A stretch of 64,000 nt of DNA from Salinibacter sp. 10B (GCF_002954405.1 NZ_MQWC01000004.1:1138301-1202300); one strand, 5' to 3'. Shown: positions 34,059 through 43,420, counted from the first letter of the stretch. Notes: a model not told the origin generated them from the letters alone. Numbers and translations are program-made.

Positions 34059-34428
34059 GTTAGGACATGTGGATACCTCTTGACAATCGATGAGCGATAC
34101 TTGTCCACCGAGGATCGAGTTCCGGGCGCACTTCGGCTCTTCAATTTATCTTCCATCCTGACGTTGAGAGACGAAAACAGCCGTTTTGGGTTAGAAATTA
34201 TCTGTCGGCCCGGAGCCACTCAAAAACAGGGATCCCAGCACGGAAACGCCCTCAGTGCCCATCTAAATTCATACGTCCCCGTCTTTTGAGATCCGTCCAA
34301 AGCCCTTCGTCTACCGCCCTCCGCGGAGCCCACCCATGCACGCAGAACTCACGGCACAATCCGGTGCGGGCAGGGTACAGACGAACGACCATTGTTCGAA
34401 TCCCTCTGAACCGTGTCTCCAGCGTTGC
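34059..34428. other. Intergenic leader region of cysS
   Basis: About 370 bp, AT-richer around 34130-34270. No gene or riboswitch is recognisable. The cysS frame is open through the last 93 bases, but those codons do not resemble the family. Confidence 0.4.
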
Positions 34429-35976
34429 ATGTCGCCACCTACCTTCCGCCTCTACAACACGCTGACGCACGAAACGGAGCCCGTCGAGCCCATTGAGGAG
34501 GAGCATCTCCGCTTCTATAGCTGCGGGCCGACGGTCTACACCTACGCCCACATCGGCAACTTCCGCTCCTTCATTACGGCGGACCTCATCCGCCGCACGG
34601 CCGAGGCAATTGGGTGGGACGTGACGAACGTAAGCAACATCACGGACGTGGGCCACCTCACGCAGGATGACCTCGTGGACCCTGGCGGCGCGGATAAGAT
34701 GCAGCAGGCCCTGGAGCGAGAAGGCGAGCGGTTCGCCAACATCAATGACCTCGCCCGTCACTATACGGAGGCATTTCTGGACGACTGGCGCGCCCTTAAC
34801 CTGCGCGAACCGGAGGTCCGTCCCCGAGCCACCGAGCACGTGACCGATCAGCTCCACGCCGTGATTGAGCTCGTGGAAAAGGGACATGCCTACACCACGG
34901 ACCAGGGCGTGTACTTCAGCGTGGAGAGCTTCGACGACTACGGCCACCTCAGCGGCAATACGGAAGCCCAACAGCTCCAGGCCACCGACCGCGACGTGGT
35001 GGAAGATCCCGATAAGCGCGATCCGCGCGACTTTGCGCTCTGGAAGCACGACCCCGATCACCTGATGCACTGGCACAGTCCGTGGGGATGGGGCTACCCG
35101 GGCTGGCACATTGAATGCTCAGTGATGGGCATGCGCTACCTCGGCGACCGGTTCGACCTCCACACAGGCGGGGAGGACCTCATCTTTCCCCACCACGAGT
35201 GCGAGATCGCCCAGAACCAGTCGCTGGCCGGGCACAAGGTCATCAACTACTGGGTGCACACCCGCTTCCTACAGGTCGAAGGGGAGAAAATGTCGAAGTC
35301 GAAGGGCAACTTTTACACCGTCCGCGACCTCATCAATCCCGGACCGGACGACGACCACGTCCCCGACCCCATCCGCGCGCAGGGAGGTGTTGATCCTCTC
35401 GCTCTCCGATACACCCTCCTACAAGGCCAGTACCGTAAGCCGTTCAACTTCACGCTCGACACCCTCCGCACTGCTGCCCGGCACGTGCAGCGTTTCCAGG
35501 AAGCGTCCGACCGCGTGGACGAAGCGATGGAGGCCGACGTTGATGGGCCGGACCCAATCGGTCCCCAGCTTGGAGACATCTATGACCGCATGCTGGAAGC
35601 CATGTGCGACGACCTGAACACGCCGGCCGCCACCGCGGCCGCACTGGAGGGGGTAAAGACGATCGAACAGGCCGATTCGCTCAGCAGCGCCGCGGCCCAC
35701 AGTGCTCGCCACTGGCTGGACCGCACAAACGATCTTCTCGGCATCGTAGAGCCGGAGCATGATGCAGATGCCTCGTCCGCTTCTTCCGGCAACGATGCGC
35801 TCTCCGGCGACCATATTGCCGACTCTGTAGACGAGTTGCTCGACGAGCGCGAAGCCGCCCGCTCCGACGGCGAATACGCCCGGGCCGACGCCATCCGCGA
35901 TACGCTGGAGGCACTCGGCATTGAGGTGATGGATACCCCCGAGGGCACAGAATGGCGTCACAAAACGGACCTGTAG
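34429..35976 (+). CDS. cysS: Cysteinyl-tRNA synthetase
   Basis: Charges tRNA-Cys with cysteine. It starts MSPPTFRLYNTLTHETEPVE, as in the family. The zinc-binding first Cys is in YSCGPTVY, the HIGH element is HIGN (41-44) and WHIECSVMGMRYLG holds another zinc ligand. DLIFPHHECEIAQ provides the rest of the metal site. EKMSKSKGNFY is the KMSKS loop. The C-terminal DALR and anticodon region is shortened but present, with an acidic linker (PEHDADASSASSGNDAL). The start at 34429 is preferred to ATG 34336, which would add 31 unrelated residues. Confidence 0.97.
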   Translation: MSPPTFRLYNTLTHETEPVEPIEEEHLRFYSCGPTVYTYAHIGNFRSFITADLIRRTAEAIGWDVTNVSNITDVGHLTQDDLVDPGGADKMQQALEREGERFANINDLARHYTEAFLDDWRALNLREPEVRPRATEHVTDQLHAVIELVEKGHAYTTDQGVYFSVESFDDYGHLSGNTEAQQLQATDRDVVEDPDKRDPRDFALWKHDPDHLMHWHSPWGWGYPGWHIECSVMGMRYLGDRFDLHTGGEDLIFPHHECEIAQNQSLAGHKVINYWVHTRFLQVEGEKMSKSKGNFYTVRDLINPGPDDDHVPDPIRAQGGVDPLALRYTLLQGQYRKPFNFTLDTLRTAARHVQRFQEASDRVDEAMEADVDGPDPIGPQLGDIYDRMLEAMCDDLNTPAATAAALEGVKTIEQADSLSSAAAHSARHWLDRTNDLLGIVEPEHDADASSASSGNDALSGDHIADSVDELLDEREAARSDGEYARADAIRDTLEALGIEVMDTPEGTEWRHKTDL

Positions 35977-36199
35977 CGCTCTTCGACGGGGCATACGCCT
36001 CGTCTCCCAACCGGATGGCGTCGGCGTTCTGCCGTTCTCTTCCGTCCTGCCCCGTAATTGCCCCTCCCGTTTCAGAAACTTAACACGATTGAAGGGCTCT
36101 GCACCGGTTTTCCACTGACAGCCCGATCGCTCTTTCTTACCCTTTGACTCGGTCCGGAGCCACTCTCACGTTCCAGTTCACTCATTCCCCTTCTCAACC

Positions 36200-36895
36200 A
36201 TGCTCTCTTCGATGTCTCGATTTCGACGCCCCCTTCCTCTCGTTGCGGCCCTCCTTTCGGCCGTCCTCTTGCTCGGCGGATGCGCAAGCCTAACAAACAC
36301 GCAGAAGGGCGCCGCCATCGGCACGGGGGCCGGGGCCGCAGCCGGGGCCGCCATTGGTAAAGCGGCTGGCGGCACAGCCGAAGGAGCCATCATCGGAGCC
36401 GTCGTGGGCGGCACCGCCGGTGCCATCATTGGGAAGCGAATGGACAACAAGGCCGAAGAGCTCGACGAGCAACTGGAAAACGCAGAGGTCGAACGCGTCG
36501 GTGAAGGCATCAAAGTAACCTTCGACAGCGGACTCCTCTTCGAATTTGACTCCTCCACCATTCAGGGTGCGGCCGAGGAAAACCTCACCGAGTTTGCAAC
36601 CACCATGCGTGATTTCGAGGAATCCAACATTCTCATTGTCGGCCACACCGACTCGAAAGGGCCGGCGGACTACAACCAGGGCTTGTCGGAGCGCCGCGCC
36701 CAGTCTGCCGCCGACTTCATCACTCGCAAGGGCATTTCCTCGGACCGAATCGAAACGGTAGGCAAGGGCGAGTCCGAACCGGTGGCGTCCAACGACACCG
36801 AGGCGGGCCGGCAGCAAAATCGCCGCGTCGAGGTTGCCATCTACGCCAGCAAGGAGTATCGACAGGAAGTCAAGCAGCAGGCACAGTCCAACTAA
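36200..36895 (+). CDS. OmpA-family lipoprotein with glycine zipper
   Basis: A 231-residue outer membrane lipoprotein (YfiB/Pal-like). The signal ends in LLLGGC with Cys28 as the lipid site. Residues 36-75 form a glycine zipper (GAAIGTGAGAAAGAAIGKAA) that may span or associate with the membrane. The C-terminal OmpA domain (about 105-225) binds peptidoglycan: FEFDSSTIQ, VGHTDSKGPADYNQGLSERR, and a final NRRVEVAI. A second ATG at 36212 (MSRFRRP) is an equally possible start. Confidence 0.93.
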   Translation: MLSSMSRFRRPLPLVAALLSAVLLLGGCASLTNTQKGAAIGTGAGAAAGAAIGKAAGGTAEGAIIGAVVGGTAGAIIGKRMDNKAEELDEQLENAEVERVGEGIKVTFDSGLLFEFDSSTIQGAAEENLTEFATTMRDFEESNILIVGHTDSKGPADYNQGLSERRAQSAADFITRKGISSDRIETVGKGESEPVASNDTEAGRQQNRRVEVAIYASKEYRQEVKQQAQSN

Positions 36896-36906
36896 CCGTA
36901 TTTTGA

Positions 36907-36930
36907 GGACGTGCCTGGACGTGCTCGGCA
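36907..36930 (+). repeat. Short direct repeat GGACGTGC between ompA-like gene and hemB
   Basis: GGACGTGCCT is followed directly by GGACGTGCTC, a 10-base period. It lies between the OmpA-like gene and hemB. It may be chance and is included because a clearer array lies just before hemB. Confidence 0.3.
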
Positions 36931-37028
36931 GTAACAGACGGCCCTTTGGCGACGATCTCGTCACACGGATTGTGTACCTGCCCGCGGCTCGTCGGCGTAA
37001 TGTGAAGGTGCTCCTCAACCATTTGCCC

Positions 37029-37049
37029 TACGCAGTACGAACTACGGAT
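37029..37049 (+). repeat. Heptamer array in the hemB leader
   Basis: Three tandem heptamers, TACGCAG, TACGAAC and TACGGAT, each starting TACG. They end 14 bases before the hemB ATG. This is one of the clearest members of the leader-array set in this window. Confidence 0.65.
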
Positions 37050-37063
37050 TTCTCTTTCCCTCC

Positions 37064-38086
37064 ATGCCCTCTTCTGCCGATTACGACCTCCCCCTTCGTC
37101 CCCGTCGCCTCCGTCGGACCGAGAACATTCGCCGCATGGCACGGGAGACGCGGTTGTCCACAGACAACTTGATTGCCCCGCTCTTTGTGATGGAGGGCGA
37201 GAACGAGCGGGAAGAAGTGCCGTCCATGCCGGACACTTATCGGCACACCGTTGACCGGCTGGTGGACAAGGCCGAGACGCTCTCTGCACTGGGCATTCCG
37301 GCCGTCGCCCTCTTCCCCGCGATTCCGGCCGCACGGAAGACCCCGGACGCGGCGCACGCCCTGGAGCCGGACCACCTCTACCCGAATGCGGTGCGCGCCC
37401 TCAAGGAGGCGGTGCCAGAGCTGATGGTGATCACGGATACGGCGCTCGACCCTTACAACAGTGACGGCCATGACGGCATCGTGCGCGACGGCGAAATCGT
37501 GAACGATGCGACGATCGACGTGATGCGGGACATGGCGGTACTCCACGCCGAGGCCGGAGCCGACATCGTGGCGCCCTCCGACATGATGGACGGGCGCGTG
37601 GGCCTGATCCGTGAGGCCCTTGACCATGCCGGACACGCGAACACGGCGATCCTCTCGTACACCGCCAAATATTCGTCGGCCTACTACGGCCCCTTCCGGG
37701 ATGCCCTCGACTCGGCGCCCAAGGGCGACGAGGAAGCCCCCGACAAGGCCATTCCGGACAACAAGGATACCTACCAGATGGACCCGGCCAACAGCGAAGA
37801 GGCCGTCCGCGAACTGATGTTGGACCTGGAGGAGGGCGCCGACATGGTGATGGTGAAGCCGGCTCTCCCCTACCTCGACGTCATCCACCGCGTGAAGCAG
37901 CACAGCGACGTGCCGGTGGCTGCCTACAACGTGAGCGGCGAGTACGCCATGATTAAGGCTGCTGCCCAAAACGGCTGGCTCGACGAAAAGAACTGTGCCC
38001 TCGAAGCCCTCACCGGCATCCGCCGTGCCGGAGCCGACCTCATTCTCACCTACTTTGCCGAAGATGCCGCCCGCTGGATTGACTGA
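37064..38086 (+). CDS. hemB: Delta-aminolevulinic acid dehydratase (porphobilinogen synthase)
   Basis: Joins two 5-aminolevulinates to porphobilinogen in haem and tetrapyrrole synthesis. The two active-site lysines are Lys202 (SYTAKYSSAYYGPFRDA) and Lys265 (MVMVKPALPYLD). The metal site reads DTALDPYNSDGHDGI (125-139), with no cysteines, so it is the magnesium-dependent type rather than the zinc type. PDxYRHTVDRLV and VAAYNVSGEYAMI are further blocks. It has 340 residues, a normal length. An outer membrane protein gene follows on the same strand. Confidence 0.97.
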   Translation: MPSSADYDLPLRPRRLRRTENIRRMARETRLSTDNLIAPLFVMEGENEREEVPSMPDTYRHTVDRLVDKAETLSALGIPAVALFPAIPAARKTPDAAHALEPDHLYPNAVRALKEAVPELMVITDTALDPYNSDGHDGIVRDGEIVNDATIDVMRDMAVLHAEAGADIVAPSDMMDGRVGLIREALDHAGHANTAILSYTAKYSSAYYGPFRDALDSAPKGDEEAPDKAIPDNKDTYQMDPANSEEAVRELMLDLEEGADMVMVKPALPYLDVIHRVKQHSDVPVAAYNVSGEYAMIKAAAQNGWLDEKNCALEALTGIRRAGADLILTYFAEDAARWID

Positions 38087-38138
38087 CTCCTCTGGATTCG
38101 ATTCGTCTCCTCTTTCGCACTCAACCTCACCCCTGACC

Positions 38139-38657
38139 ATGAAGCGTCTCCTCCTTACTGTCTGTGCCCTTTTTCTCTTCACGGCCCTGCCCGCCGAGGC
38201 TCAACCCACCTGGCGACACCAACTGTACTTCAACTCCGGGCCGCAATTCGTGATGGGGGACCAGTCCGATGCCTACAAGACCGGCCTGGCAATTGACGCC
38301 GGGTACTACTACCGGGCCTCCCGAGCCGGATTCGTCGGCATTGCCGGGGGATATCACCAATTCAAAGGAAAAGGAGCTGTCGGAGACCTGAACGTCATCC
38401 CGGTCCACCTTGCCCTCAAGTACAACTTCTCCCTTACGGGCGTCCAGCCGTACATCGGTGGAGAAGTGGGCCCGTATTTCCTGAGCAACGGTAGCTCAGA
38501 AACCAAATTCGGCGCCGTTCCTCGCCTCGGTCTGCGGATTCCATTGGCCGAAGGCATCGACCTGGACGTCAACGTGAAGTACAACATCATTTTCCAGGAC
38601 TCGGAGAACTTCACGTACGTCGGCACGAACGGCGGATTTTCCTACATCGTGCAGTAA
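38139..38657 (+). CDS. Small outer membrane beta-barrel protein
   Basis: A 172-residue protein with a clean signal peptide (MKRLLLTVCALFLFTALPAE, cut at AEA-Q). The rest alternates polar and aromatic residues as in an eight-stranded barrel: LAIDAGYYYRASRAGFVGIA, YNFSLTGVQPYIGGEVGPYF, and a C-terminus NGGFSYIVQ. It resembles the OprF/OmpW-like outer membrane beta-barrel family. The function is unknown. The start at 38139 was chosen for the signal peptide; a longer frame overlaps hemB. Confidence 0.85.
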   Translation: MKRLLLTVCALFLFTALPAEAQPTWRHQLYFNSGPQFVMGDQSDAYKTGLAIDAGYYYRASRAGFVGIAGGYHQFKGKGAVGDLNVIPVHLALKYNFSLTGVQPYIGGEVGPYFLSNGSSETKFGAVPRLGLRIPLAEGIDLDVNVKYNIIFQDSENFTYVGTNGGFSYIVQ

Positions 38658-38754
38658 ATTGGCCTGCGGACGGGAGCGTGCAGTCCTCCACACTGCACGC
38701 CCTCGTGCTGCCGCCCCCTCTTGTCATCCTCTCCTCGGAAACAGCACCCCGACA

Positions 38755-39270
38755 ATGGCTATCGAAATCTCCCACATCGACTACAGCGACCTCTCCGGCG
38801 GCCTTGTCCGCATGATGGACCGGTTTAAGGAGGAAGGCACGTTGACCGGCGAGATTGAACAGGACGACCGCCTCCGCGACGATCCCAATGCGGCCCTGCT
38901 CGGCCTGCTCTACGACCAGCGCGTCCGCGCCGAGTCGGCCTTTACCGGCCCACTCCGCCTCAAAGACCGCCTCGGTCATCTCGACATGGCGAAGATTGCC
39001 AAGATGGACTTCGAGGAGTTCCAGGAGCACTTCGCAGAGTCGCCCGCCGTGCACCGCTTCACCAACAAGATGGCGGAGAATACGCAGGAGGTGGCGGGGC
39101 TCATTGCGGAGAAATACGACGGCAATGCCGCGAATATGTGGAACGACGGCGCGGACCTGGACACGATCGAGAAGCGGCTAAAGGAGCTGCCCGGCTTCGG
39201 CCCGGCGAAGGCCTCCAAAATCAAATACGTCCTCCACTACTTTGGGCATCGGGACTTTTCGGAGGCGTAA
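38755..39270 (+). CDS. HhH-GPD family protein (uncharacterised group)
   Basis: A 171-residue protein matching the uncharacterised HhH-GPD group described as TIGR03252: ALLGLLYDQRVRAESAFTGP, ESPAVHRFTNKMAENTQEVA, and a helix-hairpin-helix with ELPGFGPAKASKI. The superfamily contains DNA base-excision glycosylases, but this group has not been assigned a substrate and I do not see the full glycosylase catalytic Asp context. The start at 38755 (MAIEISHIDY) is supported by family alignment. Confidence 0.85.
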   Translation: MAIEISHIDYSDLSGGLVRMMDRFKEEGTLTGEIEQDDRLRDDPNAALLGLLYDQRVRAESAFTGPLRLKDRLGHLDMAKIAKMDFEEFQEHFAESPAVHRFTNKMAENTQEVAGLIAEKYDGNAANMWNDGADLDTIEKRLKELPGFGPAKASKIKYVLHYFGHRDFSEA

Positions 39271-39382
39271 ACCGCGTCCGTCCAGGCCCGAACAATGCTG
39301 AAGGATCCGGTATAAGCATTCTCGCCCCTTTATGGCCCGGCCGTGCCCCCTGCCCGCCCTGTTCATCTCCCCCGCAGCAATC

Positions 39383-39568
39383 ATGTCTGACAGCAGCAAC
39401 GCAGTGGATAAAGGCGTCTCTTTCCTGACCGCTCTCGGCATTGCCCTGGCGACGACCATTTCGTATTCCACGTACAGCTCCGTGGGATGGGCCTTCGTTC
39501 ACGGGCTGTGCAACTGGTTCTACGTGGCCTATGCCCTATACTTCAACGTAGCACAGTTTTCAGCCTGA
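39383..39568 (+). CDS. Small two-helix membrane protein
   Basis: A 61-residue peptide, MSDSSNAVDKG followed by two hydrophobic segments: LTALGIALATTISYSTYSS and VGWAFVHGLCNWFYVAYALY. The motif SVGWAxxHGxxxWFYVxYxxx is one that I recognise from small uncharacterised membrane proteins in Bacteroidota and Rhodothermota. The function is unknown. An upstream ATG at 39332 would add a Pro/Cys-rich piece and is less likely. Confidence 0.7.
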   Translation: MSDSSNAVDKGVSFLTALGIALATTISYSTYSSVGWAFVHGLCNWFYVAYALYFNVAQFSA

Positions 39569-39588
39569 CCGGCGAAACGGGACAGACG

Positions 39589-41331
39589 CTATTCAGACGC
39601 CGTTTCCTTGACCGTGCCATTAGTGGTGGGCGCCGACGGTCCGAAGAGCGACTGGCTGGCGTGGTCGTTCGCAAGCAGGTACGCCTCGTAGTGCCGACGG
39701 GGGGCAATGTGATCGATGCCCTGCGCCGCAAAGTGCTCAACGACCGCCGTGGCCCGGCTCCCATCCGTTGGAAGCGTCCATTGGGCATGCCGAGCCAGCA
39801 GGGCAAGTTCAAGTGCGTGGCCGAGGGTGAGAGCAAAGCGCCGCGCCCCAGCCTCTACGGCGTCCGACCCATCCTCCAGGGCTTCGGCTAGCCACTCCAT
39901 GGCGTTTCGAAATGCCCCCTGCGCCGTCTCTACCGCCTGTTCGAGAGCAGGCGTCTCTACGGCCTGTTCGCACCGAGCCAGCTCCGCCCGTACCGCCGCG
40001 AAGCGTCCATCTTGACGCAATTTCTGTAGGGCCGTCAGCGCCATCACGTTGGTCGTGCCCTCCCACAGCGGCAGCGCATAGGCGTTGCGAAGTAGCATGG
40101 GAACGCCGGTGTCTTCGACGTACCCGCCCCCACCAAACGCCTCCATGATTTCCCCCAGTACATTGGTGGCCTGTTTGGCCGTGGTCAGCTTCACCAACGG
40201 CGTGAGAACAGAGAAGAGGTGGCGCTCCTGCTCGCTCATCTCTCCGGCCTCCTGCTTTCCCAACAGCTCCACGAGTCGAAACGTGAGGTGGAAGGCCCCC
40301 TCGAAGGTCGCCTGCAGGGACGCCATTGTGTCGTAATGGAGCGGCTTCTCAATGATGGGCGTACCAAAGGCCTCGCGGTTTCGACTAAAGTCGCGCGCCA
40401 GGGCAAGCCCCCGCCGCATGAGTCCTGTCGCTAACACGGCGTTCCAGGTGCGTGCAATGCGCACCATCGGCCCCAGGGTGCGCGTTCCCTCGCCGACGCC
40501 GGACACGGGACGGGCCACCGCCCCGTCGAGCTCCACCTCAGAAACTGGCAACTTTCGGGCGCCCATCTTGTCCTTCATCCGATTCACCTGAATCCCGTCG
40601 TGGGGCGACTCGCTCCCACTCTCCCGAATCGGAACGTGAAACAATGTAAGGCCGTCGTCCGCAACGTCCTCCGTACGGGCGAGCACGAGGGCCATGTTCG
40701 CGGTCGTCGAGCTCGTAAACCATTTGTGTCCGTGCAGGCGCCAGGTCCCATCGGCGTTGCGGTGAGCGGTGGTCTCAATCTGGCTAAGATCCGTGCCGCC
40801 CTCTTTCTCGGTGCGCCATTGCCCGCTGGTCCAGAATGTGTCCGGAGAACGACTGAGGAGGTGCGGAAGCGCCTCGTCCACCAAATCCTCAGAGCCATGA
40901 TTTAGAAGCGTGCGGGCCGCACCATCGGTCGTAGCGAGGAGGAACCCCAGCATGTCGGTGCCGGGCAACAGCAGATAGGCACGCGCAAACTGGTCAATAC
41001 GGCTGTAGCGCCCGTGCTCCTGTTCATACGCGGCGGCGATGACGCCCCGGGAGGCCGTCTCCTCCAACCCGCGCTGCCACAACTCCGTGAGCTCGACGTG
41101 GTCGATGCGGTCGCCCTGCGGGCCGTACCGGGTAAGGGTGGGATCGTTGCCCCGATCTTTCAATTGCAGATCGTAGAGCTCCCCGCCAGCCAACGCGCCC
41201 AGATCGTGGAGATCGGACTCGACATCGGCCCGCATCTCCGACGGAAGCACGCGCTCCAGGTAGCGCCGCAACACACGGTCGTCGCTGTACTGGTTGTCGA
41301 GCTCGGCAATTTTGGTGGGAGAAGCCGCCAT
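39589..41331 (-). CDS. AidB-like acyl-CoA dehydrogenase family protein
   Basis: A 580-residue flavoprotein. LTRYGPQGDRIDHVELTELW, TSGQWRTEKEGGTDLSQIET and GTWRLHGHKWFTSSTTANMA match the AidB subgroup, in which the middle domain binds FAD. NREAFGTPIIEKPLHYDTMA and GEIMEAFGGGGYVEDTGVPM form the C-terminal helical domain. E. coli AidB is part of the alkylation response and binds DNA, but many relatives are ordinary acyl-CoA dehydrogenases. Which applies is not visible here. It converges on the small membrane protein gene with a 20 bp gap. Confidence 0.88.
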   Translation of the reverse strand: MAASPTKIAELDNQYSDDRVLRRYLERVLPSEMRADVESDLHDLGALAGGELYDLQLKDRGNDPTLTRYGPQGDRIDHVELTELWQRGLEETASRGVIAAAYEQEHGRYSRIDQFARAYLLLPGTDMLGFLLATTDGAARTLLNHGSEDLVDEALPHLLSRSPDTFWTSGQWRTEKEGGTDLSQIETTAHRNADGTWRLHGHKWFTSSTTANMALVLARTEDVADDGLTLFHVPIRESGSESPHDGIQVNRMKDKMGARKLPVSEVELDGAVARPVSGVGEGTRTLGPMVRIARTWNAVLATGLMRRGLALARDFSRNREAFGTPIIEKPLHYDTMASLQATFEGAFHLTFRLVELLGKQEAGEMSEQERHLFSVLTPLVKLTTAKQATNVLGEIMEAFGGGGYVEDTGVPMLLRNAYALPLWEGTTNVMALTALQKLRQDGRFAAVRAELARCEQAVETPALEQAVETAQGAFRNAMEWLAEALEDGSDAVEAGARRFALTLGHALELALLARHAQWTLPTDGSRATAVVEHFAAQGIDHIAPRRHYEAYLLANDHASQSLFGPSAPTTNGTVKETASE

Positions 41332-41644
41332 ACGGAAAAAGAGCTTGAGTCAAAAAAACGCAGACCATATTTACGGTACCGAACGGAGGCGTTTCCGGCT
41401 TTGGGGCCCTGCGAGAAGGGTCGTGTAGGATAATCCCCTGGGTCGTCGTGGGGCCGTTCCGGACACGCGTCCGCCTTCTTTCCTGCCCTGTACACGAGGA
41501 CAGATCCCTCCATAAGGGAGGATCCCGAATCCGCCTGCGGGATTCGGGGATGAACGTGAGAACGTGTGGACGTTTGGAGGAATTCCGTACACACATCCCC
41601 CGAATGGAGCACGCGAGTTCGTATGAGTCGCCTTTCTGCTGCCT
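41332..41644. other. Intergenic stretch between AidB-like and PqiC-like genes
   Basis: About 310 bp without a gene. It holds a 9-bp inverted repeat CCCGAATCC/GGATTCGGG (41524-41532 and 41540-41548) and, immediately beside it, an octamer array. Confidence 0.4.
41552..41575 (+). repeat. Octamer array GAACGTGA-GAACGTGT-GGACGTTT
   Basis: Three tandem octamers, GAACGTGA, GAACGTGT and GGACGTTT. They lie in the intergenic region upstream of the minus-strand AidB-like gene, next to a hairpin at 41524-41548. It resembles the leader arrays but has an eight-base period. Confidence 0.5.
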
Positions 41645-42310
41645 CTACTGCTCTTTTCGCTCTAGCGTCTGCAAACGGTCTCGGATATCCTCCGCCAGTA
41701 CAACGAGCGAGGTATCGAGCTTGGCAACGAGATCGGCAAAATCGGTGACAGGCCACCCGTCCTCTCGATGCCGCGTGATCCCCCGAGTCCGAACCGTATC
41801 CCCTTCCGTTCCAAAGACCGTCCAGCCGATGATCATCTGCGAGTGTCCCTCCGGGATGGGCACATCATCATCCACATCGGGGCCGGGCGGGGCCGGTCCC
41901 ACCCCCTCAAAGCGCAAGACACGCAACTGCACGACGTAGTCGAACCCAACCCCGCGCGGCCAGGGCACCACCTCGGCCGACTGGATGCCGGACTGTTTCT
42001 CAAGATTCAGGGCCAGGACGCGGTTCAGGGCCGGGCCGAGGTCTTCCCCCCACCGGTGGAATTCCGCAAAATGGATCTCGTTAGGACCGCGGCGGGTCAC
42101 GATGGTCGGCGTATCCAGGTACTCGGGGAGGCGGGGTTTCCGAAGACCGAGGCGAAGCCCCGACATCTCCACGGTCGTATCCGCCGACAGGTCACTCCCA
42201 AGCAGGTAATAGCTCGTGTTGCTGGGACGAGGGGTGGGCAACTGCACGCAGCCCACCAGAAACAGGCCCATGAGGGCGGCAGCAAAAAGACAGAGACCAA
42301 TCCGGCGCAT
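41645..42310 (-). CDS. PqiC-like lipoprotein (ABC transport auxiliary)
   Basis: The outer membrane lipoprotein partner of an MCE lipid transport system. The signal is MRRIGLCLFAAALMGLFLVG with the lipid Cys21. SNTSYYLLGSDLSADTTVEM and LRLGLRKPRLPEYLDTPTIV are typical of PqiC (ABC-type transport auxiliary). It has 221 residues from the ATG at 42310. An ATG at 42358 would overlap the MCE gene by 14 bp. It is the last gene of the lipid transport operon. E. coli has a related protein in the pqi operon rather than in mla. Confidence 0.85.
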   Translation of the reverse strand: MRRIGLCLFAAALMGLFLVGCVQLPTPRPSNTSYYLLGSDLSADTTVEMSGLRLGLRKPRLPEYLDTPTIVTRRGPNEIHFAEFHRWGEDLGPALNRVLALNLEKQSGIQSAEVVPWPRGVGFDYVVQLRVLRFEGVGPAPPGPDVDDDVPIPEGHSQMIIGWTVFGTEGDTVRTRGITRHREDGWPVTDFADLVAKLDTSLVVLAEDIRDRLQTLERKEQ

Positions 42311-42344
42311 GCACGTGACGAGGTCGAGCGAAGAAAAACGGTGA

Positions 42345-43388
42345 TTACTGTTGTTCATTGGCCGGGGAAGACGGAGGAGCCTCCTTGCCCCGAATAAACA
42401 TACTCGGGTTGCGCTCCAGCGACTGGACGAGGATACGCAGCGCCTCAGCCGCGTTGGCGAGCTTTGACAATGCCTCCTGCATCTCGTAGCCGATGCCGGA
42501 GTCGGTGGAGATGGTCTGATCAAACTCCTTCATGGTCAGGCGCATCCGCTCCAGGGTCGCCCGCAACTCCTTTCCAGTGGCCTTCACCTCCTCGGCCGTT
42601 GGGTCCACCGAGGTCTGGAGCTCGTTGATCAGTCCCTGCGCATCAGCAATGGTTTTGCGCAGTTCCCCCGTCACCCGCGGCGCATCCTTGACAGCCGTCT
42701 GAATCTCGTCCGACTCCACCACCGTCCGTACCGACTCGATCGTCGCAAGGATCGATCGGTTGATTTCCTCAGCGTCGAGCTCATCCAGCTTCTCGTTTGC
42801 ATTCACGAGAAATGTAATGATGTTCTCGTTGATTTTGCTCACGTCAAACCGCCGCAGGTTCGTCATGAGGCCGGACGCCTCTTCGCCGAGGCGGGCCAAC
42901 GGGGAAAGCTCGGTCGGAATTTCGAGATGGGGCGAGCCGGCATGGGCATATACGACGGAGTCCGGATCCGAAACGTAGGTGAGCTCCACGTACAACTTGC
43001 CGGTCACAATGCTTTCGAGTTGAAGCTGGGCGCGAAGGCCATCCCCAATCTGATCCCGGAGGAGACGCGGGTTGTCCAGGTCGAGCGGCGCCCCGGTCGT
43101 GTCCGTCACGGGCTTTAGGTTGATGGCGTACTGCACCGGCACCTGGAACGTCTCGTTTTGCAGGTCCACGCGCAGCTTGATGTCGGTGACCTCCCCAATC
43201 GGCACGCCTTTAAACTTTACCGGGGCCCCTACATCAAGCCCATTCACCGACTCGTCGAAGTAGCTGATAAAGGTGGTGCGCTGGTCAAAGATCTGGTTTG
43301 CCCCCAATGCCCCCACCCCAACGATCGCGAGCACGATGGCGCCCACGACGAAAAGGCCGATGACGGTCGGATTGGCGCGTTGACTCAT
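42345..43388 (-). CDS. mlaD: MCE domain protein, MlaD-like
   Basis: A periplasmic lipid-binding protein anchored by one helix: PTVIGLFVVGAIVLAIVGVG. The MCE domain follows: FISYFDESVNGLDVGAPVKF, then KGVPIGEVTDIKL. The C-terminal 200 residues are helical, rich in Glu and Leu, and contain ETTVxxx-type heptad patterns (INENIITFLVNANEKLDELD) that fit the long coiled region of PqiB/MlaD relatives. It has 347 residues, longer than E. coli MlaD. The order on the minus strand is mlaE, mlaF, mlaD, pqiC. Confidence 0.92.
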   Translation of the reverse strand: MSQRANPTVIGLFVVGAIVLAIVGVGALGANQIFDQRTTFISYFDESVNGLDVGAPVKFKGVPIGEVTDIKLRVDLQNETFQVPVQYAINLKPVTDTTGAPLDLDNPRLLRDQIGDGLRAQLQLESIVTGKLYVELTYVSDPDSVVYAHAGSPHLEIPTELSPLARLGEEASGLMTNLRRFDVSKINENIITFLVNANEKLDELDAEEINRSILATIESVRTVVESDEIQTAVKDAPRVTGELRKTIADAQGLINELQTSVDPTAEEVKATGKELRATLERMRLTMKEFDQTISTDSGIGYEMQEALSKLANAAEALRILVQSLERNPSMFIRGKEAPPSSPANEQQ

Positions 43389-43420
43389 GAAATGGCAGGT
43401 GAGTGAAACAGGCCCCGGCG

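Noticed and set aside
37028-38182. 384-codon minus-strand frame over hemB
   Set aside because: His/Val/Arg-rich antisense shadow of hemB, which has both active-site lysines.
41524-41548. Hairpin at 41524 as a terminator
   Set aside because: There is no T-run on either side in the right place.
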